Below the pieces are notes generated by a model. That model did not search any database and was not told the DNA's origin. It saw only the letters and a list, made by a program, of their open reading frames with translations. The position numbers and the translations under genes were made by a program. Positions 1 to 3,578 of a stretch of 5,067 nt of DNA are shown here, piece after piece. This DNA comes from Pseudomonadota bacterium (GTDB taxonomy: Bacteria; Desulfobacterota; Desulfobulbia; Desulfobulbales; SURF-16). Numbering within the stretch: the stretch's first letter is position 1; every line of letters begins with the position of its first letter. Location: positions 1-5,067 of the forward strand of contig JAUVQZ010000206.1 in assembly GCA_030597865.1 (NCBI GenBank), written 5' to 3'.

Positions 1-1
1 C

Positions 2-220
2 AGCGGCCAACCAGAACTCCTCAACACCCTGCTGGCCTATAATGTCGCCGACACCATCAACCTCGAACAACTCATGGTGACCGCCTACAACCAGCACATA
101 GCCACGACCCCGTTTCAGCTGAGCAACTCCCTTGCCATGCCAGCACCGCCCGCCAACCCCTTCCAGGCGGATCCCGGCATTGTCAACAGCCTCACGGGGA
201 GAGGGAATTTTTACAGGTAA
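2..220 (+). CDS. RNase H-like (exonuclease-type) domain protein, C-terminal fragment
   Basis: This is the last 72 codons of a gene whose start lies left of the window; frame 2 is open from the edge to the TAA at 218-220. The visible part begins SGQPELLNTLLAYNVADTIN and continues LEQLMVTAYN. The pattern YN-x-x-D-x-x-N-L resembles the final motif of the YprB-like RNase H/DEDD-fold nucleases (RNase_H_2 type), in which the Asp is the last metal-binding acidic residue. If that is right, the protein is a metal-dependent 3'-5' nuclease acting in the cytoplasm. The following 40 or so residues are rich in Pro, Ala and Asn and look like a poorly conserved tail. The gene converges on the Smr gene and overlaps its end by 10 bases. 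The family call rests on one motif, since the earlier catalytic motifs are outside the window; another DEDD-type nuclease is possible. Confidence 0.62.
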   Translation, partial: SGQPELLNTLLAYNVADTINLEQLMVTAYNQHIATTPFQLSNSLAMPAPPANPFQADPGIVNSLTGRGNFYR

Positions 221-696
221 ACAAGGAGGGCGCCACTTCTATCCTTGACCTTCCGGTCCCATTGAAAGGCGGCGATCACCCCCTGCCCCTTCAGGGTACC
301 GAGCTGCTGCTCAACAACATCCGGCAACACGGCCTTGCCCCCTGGGGAATGCAGACCCTTACCAGTAATAACCCGCAGGGTTCGCAGCCCCCGACGTCCG
401 GCCTCCTCGACAAAACGCCGGGTCCTTCCCTCTGCCTCCAGGGCTGTACAGCCATGGAGATCCAGACTCTCCTGGGGCGGCGGATACCCCTGAATTCCTG
501 CGGTCCTCTGCCTTCGCTTCTCCTCCGCCCTTCTCATCGCCTGACGCTGCAATGCTGCCTCGGCCACGGCCTTGTCGTCAAAGAGATCGCTAAAGGCGGC
601 AGACTCCTGCCCCTGCTCACCAAAGGGATACTCCTCCCCCTTGATGCGACGGATGCCGGTACTGGCCATTTTATCTGTTTGTTGTCTTTTTGCCAT
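211..696 (-). CDS. Smr-domain protein (putative DNA/RNA endonuclease)
   Basis: The product has 161 residues if it starts at ATG 696. An in-frame TTG two codons upstream (702) is possible, but neither start has a clear Shine-Dalgarno; AAAGAA lies about 13 bases before the ATG. Residues 1-75 are a charged linker, including a likely helix around 42-64 rich in Ala, Arg and Glu. The Smr domain covers about 76-161. It opens with SLDLHGCT (LDLHG, His81), carries the glycine-rich TGKGLHSPGG loop at 111-120, and ends with the usual RSGALLVYL strand. Stand-alone bacterial Smr proteins (SmrA/SmrB, YdaL type) are nucleases. In them the LDLHG histidine and the TGxG loop form the active site; E. coli SmrB cleaves mRNA at collided ribosomes, whereas others nick DNA. 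Which activity applies here cannot be read from the sequence. The neighbour at the 3' side is also a probable nuclease, but it is on the opposite strand. Confidence 0.93.
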   Translation of the reverse strand: MAKRQQTDKMASTGIRRIKGEEYPFGEQGQESAAFSDLFDDKAVAEAALQRQAMRRAEEKRRQRTAGIQGYPPPQESLDLHGCTALEAEGRTRRFVEEAGRRGLRTLRVITGKGLHSPGGKAVLPDVVEQQLGTLKGQGVIAAFQWDRKVKDRSGALLVYL

Positions 697-712
697 TTTC
701 AACAGTTCTTTG

Positions 713-742
713 TTGACGCTCAGGCCCTTAATCTTTTAGATT
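713..742 (+). promoter_or_regulatory. Possible sigma-70-type promoter for the PilZ gene
   Basis: TTGACG (713-718) and TAGATT (737-742) are separated by 18 bases and lie in the divergent gap between the Smr and PilZ genes. The -35 matches 5 of 6 and the -10 matches 4 of 6 consensus bases. A start near 750 would give a leader of about 125 nt. The assignment is tentative because the -10 is weak and several other AT-rich hexamers lie nearby. Confidence 0.3.
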
Positions 743-743
743 A
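729..743. promoter_or_regulatory. Inverted repeat, possible operator over the PilZ -10 region
   Basis: TAATCT and AGATTA form perfect 6-base arms around TTT. The repeat coincides with the proposed -10 hexamer, and a further AAGATT at 751-756 can also pair with AATCTT at 730-735. A protein-binding site here could control the PilZ gene. It is AT-rich and short, so chance is not excluded. Confidence 0.25.
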
Positions 744-824
744 TTTAGCTAAGATTATCACAGCCTTCCATGATACTATGTTTTTTTCAAGGGGCTGTTG
801 TCCCGAGCTCATCAGGATTATACC

Positions 825-854
825 TGTATCAAGATACACTGATCAACTTGATCA
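825..854. promoter_or_regulatory. Two adjacent short palindromes just before the PilZ ribosome binding site
   Basis: TGTATC-AA-GATACA (825-838) has perfect 6-base arms. One base later, TGATCA is repeated at 840-845 and 849-854, each copy being its own palindrome. They end nine bases before the AGGTGG ribosome binding site, so they could be an operator or a leader hairpin affecting translation. No known regulator is recognised from the sequence. Confidence 0.3.
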
Positions 855-862
855 ATTTCCTT

Positions 863-868
863 AGGTGG
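863..868 (+). promoter_or_regulatory. Ribosome binding site that sets the PilZ start
   Basis: AGGTGG lies five bases before ATG 874. An upstream in-frame GTG at 865 falls inside this motif and so is not the start. Confidence 0.75.
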
Positions 869-873
869 ACATT

Positions 874-1206
874 ATGGCACTCACCCCAAACAATCAACGT
901 AAACATGCACGGACTGACTCGCTCAACCTCTCCTTCTTCTGCATCGATAAGGACGACAATATCATGGCCCAGGGCATGGGACGAACCCTTAACATATCTG
1001 AGACCGGCATCCTGCTTGAGACAAGCATCCAGATGAGCCCCGGTCAATCGGTTGACATGGAGATTGCCCTTCAAAACGACCTCATTAACGCCCGGGGCAC
1101 CGTGGCCCACTCAAAACAGGCTGCCGACGAAGAGCAGTATCATACCGGTATTGAATTTAGCCAAATCAGCAATACCGACATGGAGATCCTGAAAAAAAAT
1201 CTCTAA
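874..1206 (+). CDS. Single-domain PilZ protein (c-di-GMP receptor type)
   Basis: The protein has 110 residues and consists almost entirely of one PilZ domain. The two c-di-GMP contact motifs of the family are both intact: RxxxR as R9-K-H-A-R13, and (D/N)xSxxG as N40-I-S-E-T-G45. The end, GIEFSQISNTDMEILKKNL, matches the usual final strand (G-I-x-F) and helix of PilZ domains. There is no signal peptide, membrane segment or output domain, so it is probably a cytoplasmic adaptor that changes its interactions when c-di-GMP binds. Such proteins commonly affect motility, exopolysaccharide production or adhesion; the target here is unknown because no neighbour is a flagellar, pilus or polysaccharide gene. 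It stands alone between a divergent and a convergent gene. The stop at 1204-1206 is followed directly by the 9-base repeat array. Confidence 0.93.
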   Translation: MALTPNNQRKHARTDSLNLSFFCIDKDDNIMAQGMGRTLNISETGILLETSIQMSPGQSVDMEIALQNDLINARGTVAHSKQAADEEQYHTGIEFSQISNTDMEILKKNL

Positions 1207-1210
1207 ATAG

Positions 1211-1311
1211 ATAAAGAAGGTAGAGAATGTAGAGAATGTAGAGAGGAGCAGCAAACCATCCCCTTTACCTTCTTTATTTCTTTACCTTCTCTAACTTCTC
1301 TATTTACCTTC
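1211..1311. repeat. Inverted array of 9-base tandem repeats between convergent genes
   Basis: The left half is GTAGAGAAT twice (1220-1228, 1229-1237) followed by the variant GTAGAGAGG (1238-1246). The right half is pyrimidine-rich and built on TTTACCTTC (1264-1272, 1281-1289, 1303-1311) with related units between, complementary in style to GAAGGTAGA. A perfect 12-base inverted repeat, ATAAAGAAGGTA at 1211-1222 with TACCTTCTTTAT at 1266-1277, frames a 43-base loop. A 17-base unique spacer (1247-1263) separates the halves. It lies between the ends of the PilZ and AIM24 genes, so it may also act as a bidirectional terminator or barrier; no GC-rich stem with a T-run is present. It resembles dispersed intergenic repeats rather than a gene. 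Confidence 0.75.
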
Positions 1312-1326
1312 TCCCTCCAAGCAAAA

Positions 1327-2160
1327 CTAACTCCCCTGCTGCAAATAGACCTCCTCAAAGGGTTGCACCACCACAAAACCGCTGCCAACGAATTTCATCT
1401 GGATTGACTCTCCACTGCCGCGGCCCAGGAAGGACCTAAAGGAGACATCCGTCCTCATTTCCGGGGCCAAACCTGAGGACCAGGCCACGGTGGCATTGGG
1501 GTCTGTGATTATCGGCATATCTGGGGTCACCTTCAGGGTCAGCGGTTCATAATGGGTGGTAATGGCGATCATGCCGGTTCCTTCCAGCTTGATATTAAAA
1601 AGTCCCCCGGCCATCATGCCGGCCACCTTACGCATCATTTTGATATCCCAGCTGATCGAATCCTCAAAGGCCAGCAGATCATTGCCATTGACAAATATGG
1701 CATCATTATTGAGTTTCAAGATGGAAATTTTCTTTCCTGAATCAGCCAGGTAGACCTTGCCCTTGCCCTCTGCCTTGGTAAGCCTGACCCCTTCGCCGGT
1801 CAACGCCTTTTTAAGAAACTTACCAACCCCATGCTCCAGCACCCTTTCCCGGGTAAAGGTGATATCGCCGAGATAGGAGACCATGGAGCCCATCTTGGTC
1901 CAGACCAGACCATCGAGATTAATGGCCAGCAGACGATCACGCTCCAACTCAAAAACCCGCTGTCCCTGGTCACGCTGGCCGGTTCGTTTGACAAATTCAT
2001 CAATGGAGTAGCAGTCCGGCCCACCAGGGGGCCCACCATCCTGCACCATCCCAGGCATGTCGATATTTTCCCCGCAGGATGAGCATTTCACCATTTTTCC
2101 GGCATACTTAGCAGCTACATCTCGCTGCAAATCACAGTGAGGACAATGCAGTTTCATCAT
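1327..2160 (-). CDS. AIM24 (DUF124) family protein with N-terminal zinc ribbon
   Basis: The product has 277 residues. Residues 1-35 form a zinc ribbon with two cysteine pairs, C6-P-H-C9 and C26-S-S-C29, in the MJ0042-like style (ending GENIDMPG). After a Gly/Pro linker, about residues 55-277 form the AIM24/DUF124 beta-rich domain, whose usual C-terminal pattern is seen in GSGFVVVQPFEEVYL. No signal peptide or membrane helix is present, so a cytoplasmic location is likely. The biochemical role of bacterial AIM24 proteins is not established; the yeast namesake acts in mitochondrial inner-membrane organisation. The frame is open back to a TTG at 2211, but a ribosome binding site AGGGG at 2166-2170 supports one of two adjacent ATGs (2160 or 2157). 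The gene is divergent from the beta-barrel gene and convergent with the PilZ gene, so it is probably transcribed alone. Confidence 0.9.
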   Translation of the reverse strand: MMKLHCPHCDLQRDVAAKYAGKMVKCSSCGENIDMPGMVQDGGPPGGPDCYSIDEFVKRTGQRDQGQRVFELERDRLLAINLDGLVWTKMGSMVSYLGDITFTRERVLEHGVGKFLKKALTGEGVRLTKAEGKGKVYLADSGKKISILKLNNDAIFVNGNDLLAFEDSISWDIKMMRKVAGMMAGGLFNIKLEGTGMIAITTHYEPLTLKVTPDMPIITDPNATVAWSSGLAPEMRTDVSFRSFLGRGSGESIQMKFVGSGFVVVQPFEEVYLQQGS

Positions 2161-2165
2161 ATCTA

Positions 2166-2170
2166 CCCCT
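2166..2170 (-). promoter_or_regulatory. Ribosome binding site that sets the AIM24 start
   Basis: On the minus strand AGGGG lies five bases before ATG 2160 and eight before ATG 2157. It rules against the longer frame starting at TTG 2211, whose extra residues (MLLCFVALFGKIDTGVD) would put a spurious hydrophobic stretch before the zinc ribbon. Confidence 0.6.
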
Positions 2171-2210
2171 GTATCTATTTTGCCAAACAGCGCCACAAAA
2201 CAAAGAAGCA

Positions 2211-2257
2211 ATGGCGCCAGAGCCAGACAACTGGCTGCCAGTTTAATTCATGGCAGC
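2211..2257. promoter_or_regulatory. Cluster of TGGC/GCCA inverted repeats in a divergent intergenic region
   Basis: Four overlapping dyads can be drawn. They are the perfect palindrome TGGCGCCA (2212-2219), AGCCAG-ACAA-CTGGCT (2221-2236), CTGGC-T-GCCAG (2231-2241), and GCTGCCA-N10-TGGCAGC (2234-2257, 7-base arms). They lie 30 bases upstream of the beta-barrel promoter and about 50 bases before the AIM24 start on the other strand. A regulator binding a TGGC half-site, or alternative hairpins in the AIM24 leader RNA, would both fit. No known operator is recognised. Confidence 0.4.
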
Positions 2258-2286
2258 AACACAATTCCACCCTTTTCCCTATCTTC

Positions 2287-2315
2287 TTGACAAGCCCCGG
2301 CAACTCTAAAATAAT
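2287..2315 (+). promoter_or_regulatory. Sigma-70-type promoter for the beta-barrel gene
   Basis: A perfect -35 TTGACA (2287-2292) is followed after 17 bases by AATAAT (2310-2315, 5 of 6 to consensus). Transcription would begin near 2322, leaving a leader of about 43 nt before ATG 2365. This is the best promoter in the window. Confidence 0.6.
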
Positions 2316-2364
2316 GAGTAGTCAATTTATGCCTGATTTTCAAATTATTCATCAAGGAGAACAT

Positions 2365-3036
2365 ATGAAAACATCATCCATCCTGGTCACACCACTCTTC
2401 CTGGTGCTTTTATTGATAAGCCTCAATCAAGATGCCCATGCCGAGGCTGGCGATATCGCCATCGGTGCCAAAATAAGCACCCTGGGAGTAGGCCCTGATC
2501 TCACCATCGGCGTCCTTGACAGCCTCAACATCAGGGCCGCTGGCCATTGGGGCTCCTATGAGATTGACGGAGAGGGTGATGATGTCAAATACGAATGCGA
2601 CCTGAATCTCCTCTCGGGCCTTATCACAGCCGAATGGTTTCCCTTTAAGGGCCGAAGCTTCCATATCGTTGCCGGGGCTCTTTTAAATGGTAATAATCTG
2701 GACGCTGACGCCGAAATCGCCCCCGGACTCTCCTATACCATCGGCGGCGCAACGTACACGTCCACAGCCATAGGCCGCCTGACAGGTGAGATCGACTATA
2801 ACACCCTTGCCCCCTATATCGGCATTGGCTGGGGCAATCCCGTCCACCAGGATTCCAACTGGACCTTTTTCGTGGACCTTGGTGTCGCTTACCAGGGCGC
2901 CGCAGAGGTCAGCCTCGAGGCCACCGGAACCGAAGCAAGCAACCCCATCTTCCAGAGCCGCCTTCAGCAGGAGGAGGATGATCTTGAGGATGACCTGGCA
3001 GACTACAAGTACTACCCAGTTATCTCCTTGGCCTGA
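2365..3036 (+). CDS. Predicted outer-membrane beta-barrel protein, 3' end apparently frameshifted
   Basis: ATG 2365 is preceded by the strong ribosome binding site AAGGAG (2354-2359). The first 26 residues form a signal peptide: K2, a hydrophobic core at about 6-20, and AHA before the cut at 26/27. The mature part alternates hydrophobic and polar residues with many Gly and aromatics, as in transmembrane beta strands (for example ITAEWFPF, FHIVAGALL, LAPYIGIGWG, WTFFVDLGVAYQG). An acidic, probably helical stretch (residues 203-213, E/D-rich) precedes the last strand. The frame as written ends at residue 223 with ...YYPVISLA. One base earlier in phase, the same DNA reads ...LTYKF then TAA at 3048-3050, giving a 228-residue protein with a standard terminal aromatic. 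It probably sits in the outer membrane; its substrate or role is unknown. It is likely monocistronic, with its own promoter and a downstream hairpin. Confidence 0.82.
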   Translation: MKTSSILVTPLFLVLLLISLNQDAHAEAGDIAIGAKISTLGVGPDLTIGVLDSLNIRAAGHWGSYEIDGEGDDVKYECDLNLLSGLITAEWFPFKGRSFHIVAGALLNGNNLDADAEIAPGLSYTIGGATYTSTAIGRLTGEIDYNTLAPYIGIGWGNPVHQDSNWTFFVDLGVAYQGAAEVSLEATGTEASNPIFQSRLQQEEDDLEDDLADYKYYPVISLA

Positions 3037-3050
3037 CCTATAAATTTTAA
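3028..3050 (+). other. Out-of-frame C-terminal beta-signal of the barrel gene
   Basis: In the gene's frame this reads TTG GCC TGA (Leu-Ala-stop). In the -1 phase from 3033 it reads CTG ACC TAT AAA TTT TAA (LTYKF-stop). One extra G in the GG at 3030-3031 would give S-L-G-L-T-Y-K-F. Terminal Phe, Tyr at -3 and Leu at -5 are the hallmark residues read by the BamA assembly machinery in outer-membrane barrels. Confidence 0.8.
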
Positions 3051-3060
3051 AATCCCCCCT

Positions 3061-3099
3061 GAGCTGTTGGCCAGCCCCCTCCAGCGGGGCCAACAGCTC
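3061..3099 (+). terminator. Strong hairpin after the barrel gene, probable terminator
   Basis: GAGCTGTTGGCC (3061-3072) and GGCCAACAGCTC (3088-3099) form a perfect 12-base stem with a 15-base C-rich loop, starting 11 bases after the restored TAA at 3048-3050. A run of five T (3114-3118) comes 14 bases after the stem. This is further than in a textbook Rho-independent terminator, so it may instead be a 3'-end stabilising hairpin. Confidence 0.55.
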
Positions 3100-3270
3100 C
3101 CCATCCCTGCCCATTTTTCCTCCCCCCATCATGCCATTGTCCCCAGACAGATGGCCAGCCCTATCTAAAGATAAGGCACCGAAAGCAGGGTGTCAGAACA
3201 AGACACTCCCAAAAAACCAACTCCCTTCTTTTTGGTTCATCGTCGATTTGCGGGAATGACTGTGTTTTTG

Positions 3271-3288
3271 CCACGGAAACCACGGAGG
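3271..3288. repeat. Short 9-base tandem duplication
   Basis: CCACGGAAA (3271-3279) is followed directly by CCACGGAGG (3280-3288), 7 of 9 identical. It resembles the left half of the inverted arrays elsewhere in the window, but no complementary right half is seen nearby. It may be a decayed copy of another such element. Confidence 0.45.
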
Positions 3289-3345
3289 AAAGGCCTGGGA
3301 GGGGGGAGGATGTCAGCCTTCAAAGTCGCGGCTAACCATCTTGCC

Positions 3346-3431
3346 AAACACAGAGGCACAAAGACACAGAGGGATTGCAAAAAGAAAACCTTTGTGCCTT
3401 TGTGCCTTTGTGCCTCTGTGCCTCTGTGTTT
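3346..3431. repeat. Inverted array of 8-base tandem repeats
   Basis: The left half has three 8-base units: CACAGAGG (3349-3356), CACAAAGA (3357-3364) and CACAGAGG (3365-3372). The right half has five: TTTGTGCC three times (3391-3414), TCTGTGCC (3415-3422) and TCTGTGTT (3423-3430). The outermost 15 bases, AAACACAGAGGCACA (3346-3360) and TGTGCCTCTGTGTTT (3417-3431), are exact reverse complements. The halves are separated by an 18-base A-rich spacer (3373-3390). Similar cacagaggcac/gtgcctctgtg arrays are dispersed between genes in many environmental bacterial genomes and give rise to spurious predicted proteins (VPLCLC-type strings). The function is unknown. Confidence 0.85.
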
Positions 3432-3493
3432 AACAAAAGAGTCTTCCCGGACTGCGATGATGAACCTTTTTTTGCGGCCACCTGCTCTCCTGT

Positions 3494-3522
3494 TTGACAG
3501 GGGCATCACATTATGGTGAGAT
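3494..3522 (+). promoter_or_regulatory. Possible pgi promoter
   Basis: A perfect -35 TTGACA (3494-3499) is followed after 17 bases by TGAGAT (3517-3522), which matches the -10 consensus at only three positions. The location, 57 bases before the pgi start, is right, but the weak -10 makes this tentative. TATGGT at 3512-3517 is a better hexamer but too close to the -35. Confidence 0.3.
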
Positions 3523-3539
3523 GATTTCACCGTACCATA
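3512..3539 (+). promoter_or_regulatory. Overlapping inverted repeats in the pgi leader
   Basis: TATGGT (3512-3517) can pair with ACCATA (3534-3539), or GGTGA (3515-3519) with TCACC (3527-3531). The two share GGT, so they exclude each other. This could be an operator or a small alternative hairpin before pgi; the arms are short and chance is possible. Confidence 0.25.
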
Positions 3540-3578
3540 TCGACAGCTTAACCAGATCACCTCCCCCAGGAATGAGCA

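Larger units (their letters stand above)
3100..3578. other. Gene-free stretch made of repeat fragments, upstream of pgi
   Basis: No frame here looks like a real gene. Open frames on both strands translate into low-complexity strings typical of repeat DNA. The stretch contains small dyads: TATCT-AA-AGATA at 3162-3173, GTGTC-N7-GACAC at 3190-3206, and AACCAA-N11-TTGGTT at 3215-3237. It also holds CGGGAATGAC (3251-3260), half of an inverted repeat type common between genes in many bacteria, a 9-base duplication at 3271-3288, and the 8-base inverted array at 3346-3431. The last 85 bases are probably the pgi promoter and leader. Confidence 0.7.

Noticed and set aside
262..864. Long + strand frame of 200 codons opposite the Smr gene
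   Set aside because: It is the antisense shadow of a clear Smr-domain gene. It has Leu/Pro-rich composition, no recognisable domain and no ribosome binding site.
2137..2364. Upstream extension of the barrel gene frame by 76 codons
   Set aside because: It would bury the signal peptide inside the protein and overlap the promoter and the AIM24 start. The AAGGAG site before ATG 2365 fixes the start.
3028..3036. Programmed ribosomal frameshift at the end of the barrel gene
   Set aside because: A -1 shift would restore the tail, but there is no X-XXY-YYZ slippery site, no upstream Shine-Dalgarno-like stimulator at the right distance, and the TGA-C context matches the known +1 type. A lost base explains it more simply.
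3349..3430. CRISPR-like array
   Set aside because: Units are 8 bases, directly adjacent without spacers, and inverted between halves. No cas gene is present.
3190..3519. Open frame of 109 codons on the + strand between the barrel gene and pgi
   Set aside because: It runs through the inverted 8-base array, giving the low-complexity string FVPLCLCASVPLCL, which is typical of translated repeat DNA. It starts at a GTG with no ribosome binding site.
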